A DNA stretch of 10,300 nucleotides, taken from positions 1 to 10,300 of the forward strand of contig JANYKH010000140.1 of assembly GCA_025358235.1 (NCBI GenBank). Direction: 5' to 3'. This DNA comes from Chloroflexota bacterium. Its GTDB lineage: Bacteria > Chloroflexota > Dehalococcoidia > Dehalococcoidales > RBG-16-60-22. The notes beneath the pieces were generated by a model. That model worked only from the letters and a program-made list of their open reading frames with translations. It was not told the origin of the DNA and made no database searches. The translations under genes were made by a program, and so were the position numbers. Positions within the stretch are counted from its first letter, which is position 1; the number at the start of each line of letters is the position of its first letter. Below, in pieces: positions 1 to 6,086 of this stretch.

Positions 1-74
1 CTGCGCTGTCACTATTCTCGCGAAACCCTAGTTGCCAAATAATTTCCCCTTTTAATCTGACCGAACGAAATCAA

Positions 75-107
75 TAAAAAAGGCCCGGGGATAAAACCCC
101 GGGCCTT
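75..107 (-). terminator. Intrinsic terminator of the EthD/nitronate monooxygenase operon
   Basis: A perfect 11-bp GC-rich stem pairs 80-90 with 97-107 around a 6-base loop. Read on the minus strand it is followed by a run of T (complement of the A tract at 76-81), the form of a Rho-independent terminator. It lies about 20 bases past the last stop codon of the flavoprotein reading frame. On the plus strand no T run follows, so it acts in one direction. Confidence 0.9.
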
Positions 108-126
108 CGCATTTAGACGAAAAAGA

Positions 127-330
127 CTATGTTACTTTAGCGCAATTAGCTTTTAGCACACCCTCAGCCTGAGCAACGATGCGGTCAACAAGTTCCTGAC
201 AGGTGATTACATCGTCAATATTGCCGATGCACTGACCGGCCAGCAGGATCCCCTCGTTAATATCACCCTGGATGGCCTTTTCCTGGCGGACAACATGGTC
301 AGCCATCAGGGCCTGGGAGAACAGTCCCAT
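127..330 (-). CDS. C-terminal fragment of nitronate monooxygenase-like protein, separated by an in-frame stop
   Basis: This 67-residue frame has no independent family look. Its sequence (GDINEGILLAGQ..GNIDDV, then an amphipathic helix ending VLKANCAKVT) resembles the C-terminal tail of nitronate monooxygenases, where a G-D-x-x-E-G..GQ-x-x-G-x-I segment precedes the last helix. It is in the same frame as the upstream 280-residue piece. Only a TAA (337-339) and two sense codons (Glu, Arg) separate the two. Together they give about 350 residues, the usual length for the family. The ATG at 328-330 lies 6 bases after the TAA, so reinitiation could make this piece, although only a weak purine stretch (GAACGG) precedes it. 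It may instead be a decayed gene end, a readthrough product or an assembly error. The terminator follows directly. Confidence 0.7.
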   Translation of the reverse strand: MGLFSQALMADHVVRQEKAIQGDINEGILLAGQCIGNIDDVITCQELVDRIVAQAEGVLKANCAKVT

Positions 331-336
331 CCGTTC

Positions 337-1179
337 TTAGCTGTTCTTCATTTTCCAGCTGGTGGCGATAAACTGAGGCCATGACAGGTTCATCATTTTC
401 TTGACTTCCAGCGCGCTGGAAACCCAGTTCGCCATGTCTTTATTGCCCCGCTTGTATATATCTTCAGAGGCTTTGCTTTTCAGCGCGCGGCTGGCCATGC
501 CGTCAAAGGCGGAGCTGTAAAGAGTATCTTCTTCAGTGGACTCGGCCATTAATTTCTTAAATGGTTCTTTGACGCGGCATTCTTTAGTCATGAGGAAGCG
601 GGTGCCCATCCACACCCCGTCTGCGCCAAGCGAGAGCGCCGCCGCCAGACCCCGGCCGTCAGAGAAACCGCCGGAAGCCAGGATTGGCATTTTGGGAACC
701 ATGCTCGCCACCTTCGGAATGAGTACCAAAGAGGTTACCAGTCCGCCGTGGCCGGCCGCTTCGTGGCCGCTCAGGATGACGGCGTCAATACCCAATTCAG
801 CAGCTTTAACGGCATGTTTGGCAAGGGCGATGTTGGCGATAACCTTGCCGCCGTATTCATGCACCTGCTTCACAAACCCCGGCTTGCCCAGAGCATAGCA
901 GATAACCGGCACTTTCTCTTCAATGGCGATCTGGATTTTTTCTTTCGCTAGAGGGCGGGTAAGTGCCTGGTTAATGCCGAATGGCTTACTCGTCAATTTC
1001 CTGATTTCACGGATGGTCGCCCGGGTATCTTCTATTGTCAGGGCGGAAATTCCCATGACGCCGAGGCCACCGGCATTGCTGACCGCGGCCACCAGTTCAG
1101 GATTAGTAACCTGGTTCATTCCGGCCAACACGATAGGGTGCTTGATGCCGAATAATTCCGTTATCCTGGTCTGCAGCAT
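337..1179 (-). CDS. Nitronate monooxygenase / 2-nitropropane dioxygenase-like FMN protein (N-terminal 280 residues, cut by a TAA)
   Basis: This is an FMN-dependent TIM-barrel protein of the nitronate monooxygenase family, which is related to FabK-type enoyl-ACP reductases. Known members oxidise alkyl nitronates using oxygen, but many homologs in anaerobes have unknown substrates. The N-terminal HPIVLAGMNQVTNPELVAA segment (residues 14-32), with the Asn-Ala-Gly-Gly-Leu-Gly turn (35-40), is the family signature. GHEAAGHGG at 138-146 places His144 at the usual catalytic histidine. ASGGFSDGRGLAAAL (168-182) and GADGVWMGTRF (185-195) form the FMN phosphate-binding region. The ATG at 1177-1179 has a GAGG Shine-Dalgarno-like site 10 bases upstream. 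It lies 42 bases after the EthD gene on the same strand, so the two are probably cotranscribed. The frame ends in a TAA where the family normally continues for about 70 residues, and those residues are found in frame just downstream. Family assignment is firm; activity of the shortened protein is uncertain. Confidence 0.88.
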   Translation of the reverse strand: MLQTRITELFGIKHPIVLAGMNQVTNPELVAAVSNAGGLGVMGISALTIEDTRATIREIRKLTSKPFGINQALTRPLAKEKIQIAIEEKVPVICYALGKPGFVKQVHEYGGKVIANIALAKHAVKAAELGIDAVILSGHEAAGHGGLVTSLVLIPKVASMVPKMPILASGGFSDGRGLAAALSLGADGVWMGTRFLMTKECRVKEPFKKLMAESTEEDTLYSSAFDGMASRALKSKASEDIYKRGNKDMANWVSSALEVKKMMNLSWPQFIATSWKMKNS

Positions 1180-1221
1180 TTATTCTACCTCAAAAATAAA
1201 CTTGTTCTGTCTAAAGTGGGA

Positions 1222-1572
1222 CTATTTTAAAGCCGGACCGTGGACGGGGATTTCTTTTTCCTCGGTGATGCAGGCGATAAGCCGCGTGCGGTCGGCGAAG
1301 TTTTTGGCGTCATCCAGCAACTCCTTGCCGCCGGTGGCCTTCAGCCATTCAGCGCTCTTGCGCCACTCATCTATGTTATCCCACCAGAGTTCAGCAAAAC
1401 CGTCACAGGGGGGTTCGCCTTTTCCGATTTGCACGGGATGGCACTGAACGTATCTCTTGAGGCCGGGAATGATACGGGATATCAACGGCGCATGGTGATT
1501 GTACCAATAGTCGATGAACTGCTCGTGTGTCAATTCAGGTTTCCGGTAAATTACTTCGATCATCTTGATCAC
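1222..1572 (-). CDS. EthD-domain protein (dimeric alpha/beta-barrel family)
   Basis: A 116-residue protein of the EthD family, small ferredoxin-like folds that dimerise into an alpha/beta barrel. Members accompany oxygenases and CoA-pathway genes, and some act on small organic acids or lactones, but most have no proven reaction. Visible signs are the opening beta strand (MIEVIYRKPELTHEQF), the YWYNHHAPL motif at residues 22-30 with His26 and His27, GLKRYVQCH at 37-45, and the Phe-Ala-Glu-Leu-Trp-Trp strand at 59-64. The start is taken as GTG at 1570-1572, because a strong GGAGG lies 10 bases upstream (1583-1587). The internal ATG at 1561-1563 would be 19 bases from it. It is the first gene of a two-gene minus-strand unit with the nitronate monooxygenase-like gene, so it may be an accessory of that enzyme (inference). 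Confidence 0.82.
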   Translation of the reverse strand: MIKMIEVIYRKPELTHEQFIDYWYNHHAPLISRIIPGLKRYVQCHPVQIGKGEPPCDGFAELWWDNIDEWRKSAEWLKATGGKELLDDAKNFADRTRLIACITEEKEIPVHGPALK

Positions 1573-1618
1573 AGGGTCAATTCCTCCTTATTGGGTCAGA
1601 AATTGTTAATTAATACAC

Positions 1619-1627
1619 ATTATCACA
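1619..1627 (-). promoter_or_regulatory. Candidate extended -10 promoter element for the EthD operon
   Basis: On the minus strand the sequence TGTGATAAT fits a TGn extended -10 element with hexamer GATAAT (complement of 1619-1624). It would start transcription about 40 bases before the EthD start codon. The -35 region 17 bases further upstream (CTTTTA) is poor, so the call rests on the extended -10 alone. Confidence 0.3.
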
Positions 1628-1712
1628 ATATGCCAGATTTATAAAAGCGGGGGCGGGGCCAGCCAGCATTTAACAAAATTCGCGCAGATTGTTTCATCTG
1701 ATAACTGGCACT

Positions 1713-1727
1713 CTGAAACGCTTTCAG
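1713..1727. promoter_or_regulatory. Operator-like inverted repeat CTGAAA-CGC-TTTCAG
   Basis: A perfect 6-bp inverted repeat around a CGC centre. LacI-family repressors typically bind even-length palindromes with a central CG and TGAAA/TTTCA arms. This one has the arms and a CG but an odd length. Its place in the divergent control region fits an operator, but no regulator gene is nearby and no second copy was seen in the window. Confidence 0.3.
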
Positions 1728-1916
1728 TCTTTATTGAGAGCCACCTTGAAACGATGTTGTGCCACAAGGGCCCCATAAGACAACATTAATAATTTCATGT
1801 GCGGTATCTTAAGCCACACGTAATATATTGACACAAGTGGTAGAATACTACGAAATATCGAGGCATACATTCGCCTGCAACCTGTCTTCCTGGATTATCG
1901 ACCGATTCGCTAAAGA

Positions 1917-1956
1917 TTGTCTGGTAACAAGTATTATGGACTATAGTCGAACTATA
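1917..1956 (+). promoter_or_regulatory. Candidate promoter with overlapping inverted repeat upstream of dctP
   Basis: The hexamer TATAGT (1942-1947) matches the -10 consensus at five of six bases. TTGTCT at 1917-1922 could serve as -35, but the 19-base spacing is long. The -10 hexamer is the left arm of a perfect TATAGT-CGA-ACTATA inverted repeat, so a repressor bound there would block polymerase. This would give an mRNA leader of roughly 90 bases before dctP. The evidence is only moderate. Confidence 0.3.
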
Positions 1957-2046
1957 CGGTAATAAAGGAGAAATGACTGCCTGAAATCAATTCTTAAATT
2001 GTTTACTAAAGCCCGGTTGAATACTATAAATTTGGAGGAGAACCCT

Positions 2047-3246
2047 ATGAAACACACTCGCCGAAACCTGTTCATCACCTGCGCAATTCTGCTCACCATC
2101 GCCACTCTCCTTATTGGCTGCTCCGCCCCCGCTCCTGCTCCCACCACATCAGCGCCGGCAGCCACCACTACACAGGCGCCCGCCACTTCCAAACCCGCTA
2201 CTACCGCGCCCGCAACCACGGCCCCCGCCACCACCGCTGTTCCCACTACCACTGCCGCTCCCACTACTACCGCAGCTCCCATCAAGATTACTCTGAAATA
2301 TACTACTGCCGAGCCGGATAACTCCTACGGGCAGGCTCAGGCTGTTATTCCTGCTTTGAACGCCATTGAGCAGCGCTCTGGCGGCCGCGTCACGATTCAA
2401 CGAAGCTGGGCCGGCTCCCTACTGAAGGCTAACGAAGAGTACGAGGGTATTATGAACGGCGTGGCCGATATTGGCCGCACCATGCTCTATACTCAGTCCA
2501 ACCTTTATCAGATCACTTCACTTGGTATGCTGCCCTACGCCGCTAAAGACCCGGTTAACGTCTACAAAGCCATTACCGATGTCATTAACAAGGGCTATGC
2601 CGCTGATGACCTTAAGGGCCTTCATCTCTTCACTTCCACCGGTACCACCTCTTATTGTTTTCTTTTCAGAATCCAGCAGCCTATGACTTTGGATGCCATG
2701 AAAGGAATTAAGGTCAGGAACCCGGGTGGTTACATGGGCGCTGCGCTTTCTGCGCTGGGGATGACCCCCGTTACTCTGACCCCTGCTGAAATTACCGATG
2801 CCCTGTCCAAGAACACAATCGAGTCCGTGTACTGGATGAGAAGCTCTTTTGTAGATTACAAGACCTATGAAATGGGCAAGTTCCTGCTCAACTTCGATGC
2901 TAACGTATTCAGTACCGTCGTCGTCCTGATGAATGACAAACAGTGGAGCTCCCTGCCCAAGGATCTTCAGCAGATCTTCACGGAAGAGCTTTCCAAACTA
3001 CAGTCCAGCAATCCTTCCGCTTTTGCAGCCGGTGACAAGAACGCCATTGATGTAATGACGAAAGCCGGCATCAAGACCTATGATTGGCCTCAGGCCGAAA
3101 TTGACAAGGCCCGCGCTGCCGTACTGCCCACCTGGAATACTGCCGTTGAAGATATGAACAAGAGAGGCATGAACGGCAAACAGGTTATGACGGATTTCAC
3201 CGCGGCCCTTCAGAAATATGGCGAGAATCCCCCCTGGAAACCGTAG
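2047..3246 (+). CDS. dctP: TRAP transporter substrate-binding lipoprotein, DctP family
   Basis: The extracytoplasmic solute receptor of a tripartite ATP-independent periplasmic transporter; it captures an organic acid and hands it to DctQM. The 399-residue protein starts at ATG 2047 behind a strong GGAGGAG (2034-2040). Upstream in-frame TTG/CTG starts would bury the signal peptide. Residues 1-25 form a lipoprotein signal peptide with Arg5-Arg6, a hydrophobic core and lipobox LIGC, so Cys25 is the lipidated residue. Residues 26-78 are a low-complexity Ala/Pro/Thr linker. The DctP domain runs from about 79 to the end. The GIKVRNPGG segment holds Arg224 at the position of the conserved arginine that binds the substrate carboxylate in this family, followed by GMTPVTLTPAEITDAL. 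A membrane-anchored receptor on a long linker suits a cell without a typical periplasm. The ligand is not predictable beyond a probable carboxylate. Confidence 0.95.
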   Translation: MKHTRRNLFITCAILLTIATLLIGCSAPAPAPTTSAPAATTTQAPATSKPATTAPATTAPATTAVPTTTAAPTTTAAPIKITLKYTTAEPDNSYGQAQAVIPALNAIEQRSGGRVTIQRSWAGSLLKANEEYEGIMNGVADIGRTMLYTQSNLYQITSLGMLPYAAKDPVNVYKAITDVINKGYAADDLKGLHLFTSTGTTSYCFLFRIQQPMTLDAMKGIKVRNPGGYMGAALSALGMTPVTLTPAEITDALSKNTIESVYWMRSSFVDYKTYEMGKFLLNFDANVFSTVVVLMNDKQWSSLPKDLQQIFTEELSKLQSSNPSAFAAGDKNAIDVMTKAGIKTYDWPQAEIDKARAAVLPTWNTAVEDMNKRGMNGKQVMTDFTAALQKYGENPPWKP

Positions 3247-3269
3247 TCCTTAAACTCCCATAAATTAAC

Positions 3270-3343
3270 GGAGGAAAACGTTAGTGGTGGTCGGTAGGTA
3301 TTCAACTGCCTTGCGGCCACCACTAACTATGATCGGATGGTAA
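3270..3343 (+). CDS. Possible 19-codon leader ORF overlapping the dctQ start
   Basis: A good Shine-Dalgarno GGAGG at 3270-3274 is followed after 9 bases by GTG (3284-3286). The frame stays open for 19 codons (V-V-V-G-R-Y-S-T-A-L-R-P-P-L-T-M-I-G-W) and ends in TAA at 3341-3343. That stop overlaps the dctQ ATG (3337-3339), the usual geometry for translational coupling. The dctQ ATG has no Shine-Dalgarno of its own. The ORF also runs through both arms of a large hairpin, so ribosomes translating it would open the hairpin. It may be a coupling leader rather than a functional peptide. An alternative is that the SD serves dctQ directly through the folded hairpin, which would bring SD and ATG closer. 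Confidence 0.4.
3280..3327 (+). promoter_or_regulatory. Large stem-loop between dctP and dctQ
   Basis: The arms GTTAGTGGTGG (3280-3290) and CCACCACTAAC (3317-3327) are perfectly complementary. The stem extends three more pairs (one G-U) to 3293/3314. An inner 5-bp stem pairs 3296-3300 with 3307-3311, including one G-U. No T run follows, so it is unlikely to be a full terminator. Hairpins behind binding-protein genes often protect the upstream mRNA and lower expression of the membrane genes, which would fit here. It may also control dctQ translation. Confidence 0.7.
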
Positions 3344-3879
3344 CTAAAATAATTCACACGGTTAACCGGTACCTTTTTTATCTGGCAGCAATCCCGATTT
3401 GCGCCGCCGCCATCCTTACCATCTGTGATATTGCGGGCAGGGCCTTCCGGCATCCTATCCCGGGCACGCTTGAAACCAGCGCTTTATTTTTGGCAGTTAC
3501 CGTGGCCCTTACGCTGCCTCATGCACAGGCTATGAAAGACAACACCATCGTTGATGTTTTTTTTAACTTCTTACCCGCGAAATTAAAAGCGGTACTGGAT
3601 TTCATGATGACGGTCCTTTCGCTCATAATTGTAGGTTTCATAATTCGGGGTTCCTGGAATTTTGTAGCCTTTTCCAAACGTACTATGGAATGGACGGATC
3701 CGAATCAATGGCCGCTTTGGCCTTTCAAAGCTGTCCTGATTCTCGGGATGACTTTACTTGCCCTTCAGCTGCTGCTTGACGCCCGGGAATATCTTAAAGA
3801 TATCGGAAAAGTCTTCCGCGGTGGACACACGGGTGGTCCTCCCGTTGAAGCCGGCGAAACATTATTCAAGCAAGAGTAA
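3337..3879 (+). CDS. dctQ: TRAP transporter small permease subunit, DctQ family
   Basis: The four-helix small membrane subunit of the TRAP transporter; it supports DctM and forms the complex that receives substrate from DctP. The protein has 180 residues, usual for the family. Four hydrophobic stretches are visible near residues 9-31, 45-62, 81-103 and 126-147. The GTLETSALFLAVTVALTLPHA segment after the first helix, followed by DNTIVDVFF, is typical of DctQ. The hydrophilic tail (after about 150) is Gly/Pro/Glu rich and cytoplasmic by inference. The start at ATG 3337 is the only good in-frame choice, because a stop at 3295-3297 closes the frame upstream. It lacks its own Shine-Dalgarno, see the leader ORF. 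dctM follows after 39 bases. Confidence 0.92.
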   Translation: MVTKIIHTVNRYLFYLAAIPICAAAILTICDIAGRAFRHPIPGTLETSALFLAVTVALTLPHAQAMKDNTIVDVFFNFLPAKLKAVLDFMMTVLSLIIVGFIIRGSWNFVAFSKRTMEWTDPNQWPLWPFKAVLILGMTLLALQLLLDAREYLKDIGKVFRGGHTGGPPVEAGETLFKQE

Positions 3880-3918
3880 GTTCAATGATTATCTCGACCA
3901 GGAATAGGAGTTAGTCTC

Positions 3919-5235
3919 ATGGAGTTATCGCCGATCACCGTAGGCGTTATCGGGTTTGTCATCCTCTTCGTGCTTATGTTCCTCAAAATGCCGGTGGCCT
4001 TTGCGTTTGCGCTGACCGGCTTTGTGGGGCTGTGGTATGTGAGGGGTTTTAACGCTGCCCTGAACGATCTGCCCGTATCCACCTGGAGTACCATTTCTGA
4101 CTACGTCCTGATATGTTTGCCCCTGTTTATTTTGATGGGCGCTTTTGCCAATTATTCAGGCATTGGTCCGGACCTTTACATGACCGCTCTGAAATGGTTC
4201 GGGAAGCTGCCCGGTGGTCTGGCTATTACAACCGTTATGGGCAACGCGGCTTTCGGCGCGGTGACCGGAGCAAGTCTTGCCGGTCTTGTAACTTTCACTC
4301 CTATTGCCTGGAAGCCAATGATGAACCTTGGCTATGATAAACGTTTGGCGGCAGGTTGTTTGATGTGCTCCGGCACTCTCTCTCAGCTCATTCCTCCCAG
4401 TCTTTCTTTCATCCTTTATTCGGCCGCGACCAATGAATCCATCGGGCGACTCTTTATCGCCGGCATTTTCCCGGGAATTCTCCAGGCTATCATGTATGTC
4501 GGTTTGATCCTGGTTCTGACCAGTACCAAAATGATGGCAGGCCCCCCCGGTCCCGCTTCCACCTGGCGGGAGAGGTTCGTATCCCTGAAGGATACCTGGG
4601 GCATGCTTTTCGTTTTTATTCTTGTTATCGGCGGTATCTATTCCGGACTCTTTACTCCCACAGAAGGCTCTGCGGTTGGCGCCGGAGGGACATTCTTAAT
4701 ATTCTTGGCCCGGAAAGGGTTTAACGGCAAGTTAATCGCCAAGAGCCTGGAAGAAACCCTCCGCACTTCCGCCATGCTTTTCGCTATTATCTTCTCTTCA
4801 CTGATTTTTGCCCGTTTTCTGTCATCCAGCGGCGTCACGGCGGCTGTAGCCCAGTGGGTAATAGGAATGTCGCTTAACCCTTATATGGTGCTGCTGTGGG
4901 CCCTCATAGTGCTTCTGATAGCCGGTTGCGTCATGCCGGCCACCCCCATGGTGCTGCTTTTCGTCCCGTTGTTCTACCCTATCTTCGTGACGCAGTACGG
5001 CATGGACGGTATCTGGTTGGGCGTTATCGTGGTGGTGATGGTGGAACTGGCGCTGGTAACTCCGCCGGTGGGTCTGCATCTTTTCGTCTTCCAGGCACTC
5101 GTAAAAGACGAAATCAAAACTAAAGAGTTATGGCAGGGCGTGATGCCCTTTGTTCTGGTAGACATCCTGCGTCTGGCGATTATGGTGGCTATTCCTGCCA
5201 TCAGCATCTGGCTGCCGCAGCGAATGTACGGTTAA
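3919..5235 (+). CDS. dctM: TRAP transporter large permease subunit, DctM family
   Basis: The large membrane subunit that forms the ion-coupled transport path of the TRAP system. At 438 residues it has the usual length for DctM, and it is hydrophobic throughout with about a dozen helices. Recognisable segments are MPVAFAFALTGFVGLW (24-39), LPLFILMGAFANYSGIG (67-83), GNAAFGAVTGASLAG (108-122), and SGTLSQLIPPSLSFILY (151-167), which carries the Pro-Pro-Ser of the family's re-entrant hairpin. Near the end MVELALVTPPVGLHLFVFQ matches the second conserved hairpin. ATG 3919 has TAGGAG 8 bases upstream. The gene lies between dctQ (39 bases) and a crotonase gene (24 bases), so one transcript is likely. 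No fusion to DctQ is seen. Confidence 0.95.
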   Translation: MELSPITVGVIGFVILFVLMFLKMPVAFAFALTGFVGLWYVRGFNAALNDLPVSTWSTISDYVLICLPLFILMGAFANYSGIGPDLYMTALKWFGKLPGGLAITTVMGNAAFGAVTGASLAGLVTFTPIAWKPMMNLGYDKRLAAGCLMCSGTLSQLIPPSLSFILYSAATNESIGRLFIAGIFPGILQAIMYVGLILVLTSTKMMAGPPGPASTWRERFVSLKDTWGMLFVFILVIGGIYSGLFTPTEGSAVGAGGTFLIFLARKGFNGKLIAKSLEETLRTSAMLFAIIFSSLIFARFLSSSGVTAAVAQWVIGMSLNPYMVLLWALIVLLIAGCVMPATPMVLLFVPLFYPIFVTQYGMDGIWLGVIVVVMVELALVTPPVGLHLFVFQALVKDEIKTKELWQGVMPFVLVDILRLAIMVAIPAISIWLPQRMYG

Positions 5236-5259
5236 AATTTGAGGTAAAGGTTAAATATT

Positions 5260-5985
5260 ATGGTTTACGAAGACATTATTCTTGAAAAAGCGGGCAACGT
5301 TGCAACGCTGACCCTGAACCGTCCGAAAGCCCTTAATGCGATGAGCATCAAGTCGCTCAACGAAATTAGGGATGTAATAACGACTCTTAAAAACGACGAT
5401 TCGGTCAAGGTGGTAATTCTGACCAGCGCCGGCGAACGCGCTTTCAGCACCGGGACCGATCTCAAAAATCCTCCCACCGATGACGGCCGCTTCCTGCACG
5501 AGACACTGACTGATTTCCGTCACTTTCTAAAACCCGTTGTCTGTGCCGTTAAAGGCTACTGCCTGGGCTCAGGTCTGGACCTGGCTCTATGCTGTGACTA
5601 CATCATCGGTGCCGAGAACTCCCAGTTCGGCATGCCGGAGATCAACGTTGGCGTGGTCTCCAATGTGGAAGGCGGGATCATGAGCCGGGCTATGAGCATC
5701 TTTCGGGCTAAAGAAATGGTCATGCTCGGGGAATTCTTCAACGCTCAGAAAGCGGAGAAATGCGGCCTCATTAACGAGGTTGTTCCTTTGGATAAAATCA
5801 TGGCACGTGCCACGGAAATTGCTCTTAAATTCGCTTCCAAAGACGCCACGGCACTGCGCTACCAGAAGGATATCGTTAACAAGTGGATGACGTCTGACCT
5901 GGAGACCGCCATGGATTATTCAATCCTGGCGCATGCGATGTGCCACAACAAATTTCAGGGTGAAAAACCGAAAGAGACCAAATAG
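5260..5985 (+). CDS. Enoyl-CoA hydratase/isomerase (crotonase) family protein
   Basis: A 241-residue crotonase-fold enzyme acting on an acyl-CoA in the cytoplasm, most likely hydration or isomerisation of an enoyl-CoA. The two oxyanion-hole segments are visible: AFSTGTDL (61-68) and KGYCLGSGLDLALCCD (98-113). Compared with the classic rat hydratase, the second catalytic Glu is kept as Glu127 in GMPEINVG, while the first (Glu144 in rat) is Asp107. The usual Pro-Gly-Ala-Gly-Gly loop after it reads SNVEGG (134-139). These changes mean that the exact reaction is open; crotonase relatives also include dehydratases, decarboxylases and C-C hydrolases. ATG 5260 follows AAAGG by 9 bases. It is the last gene of the TRAP operon, 24 bases after dctM, which suggests it works on the imported compound. 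A terminator lies shortly after it. Confidence 0.9.
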   Translation: MVYEDIILEKAGNVATLTLNRPKALNAMSIKSLNEIRDVITTLKNDDSVKVVILTSAGERAFSTGTDLKNPPTDDGRFLHETLTDFRHFLKPVVCAVKGYCLGSGLDLALCCDYIIGAENSQFGMPEINVGVVSNVEGGIMSRAMSIFRAKEMVMLGEFFNAQKAEKCGLINEVVPLDKIMARATEIALKFASKDATALRYQKDIVNKWMTSDLETAMDYSILAHAMCHNKFQGEKPKETK

Positions 5986-6007
5986 TTCGGTTTATATGGA
6001 AAAATAT

Positions 6008-6035
6008 AAGAGGGGGCTTGTAACCCCCTCTTTTT
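6008..6035 (+). terminator. Intrinsic terminator of the TRAP-crotonase operon
   Basis: A 9-bp stem (6008-6016 with 6024-6032, GAGGGGG against CCCCCTC at its core) with a 7-base loop is followed by five T residues at 6031-6035. It lies 22 bases after the crotonase stop codon. The complement also has a T-rich trailer (TTATATTTTT), so it could stop transcription coming from the minus-strand operon as well. Confidence 0.9.
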
Positions 6036-6055
6036 CTGTCCTGAAAATATTCTGG

Positions 6056-6075
6056 ACCCCGTTTTTCAACGGGGT
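6056..6075 (-). terminator. Hairpin at the end of the amidohydrolase gene, possible weak terminator
   Basis: A perfect 8-bp stem, ACCCCGTT (6056-6063) with AACGGGGT (6068-6075) and a 4-base loop, lies 11 bases after the amidohydrolase stop codon on the minus strand. There is no clean T run after it in either direction. It may act together with the stronger hairpin at 6008-6035, or protect the mRNA 3' end. Confidence 0.5.
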
Positions 6076-6086
6076 AAAGTTCCCGG

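Larger units (their letters stand above)
1573..2046. promoter_or_regulatory. Divergent control region between the EthD and TRAP operons
   Basis: This 474-base stretch holds no credible gene. It must carry the promoters of both flanking operons. It contains several inverted repeats: CAGAT/ATCTG (1685-1700), the operator-like TGAAACGCTTTCA (1714-1726), TTGTG-C-CACAA (1757-1767), ATGTTGT/ACAACAT (1754-1760 and 1780-1786) and TATAGT-CGA-ACTATA (1942-1956). No regulator gene is next to it in this window. Individual sites are listed separately where they can be defended. Confidence 0.6.

Noticed and set aside
337..339. Recoding of the internal stop as selenocysteine or pyrrolysine
   Set aside because: The codon is TAA; these amino acids use TGA and TAG.
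923..1447. 174-codon plus-strand open frame opposite the flavoprotein and EthD genes
   Set aside because: It spans two real minus-strand genes and the gap between them, has no family-like sequence and no ribosome site; it is a shadow of the opposite strand.
1828..1857. Perfect TTGACA upstream of dctP as a -35 element
   Set aside because: No acceptable -10 hexamer lies 16-18 bases downstream, and TAGAAT at 1841-1846 is only 7 bases away.
1967..1984. Mini-ORF ATG-ACT-GCC-TGA behind AAAGGAG, as an attenuation leader
   Set aside because: The gap between GGAG and the ATG is only two bases and the frame has three codons; chance is the simpler explanation.
1999..2046. Upstream TTG start that would extend DctP by 16 residues
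   Set aside because: It would place extra residues before a well-formed lipoprotein signal peptide, and the strong GGAGGAG site fits the ATG at 2047.
1941..2285. Minus-strand frame with Gly-Ala-Val-Val repeats
   Set aside because: The repeats are the antisense reading of the Ala/Pro/Thr linker of DctP; low-complexity DNA keeps several frames open.
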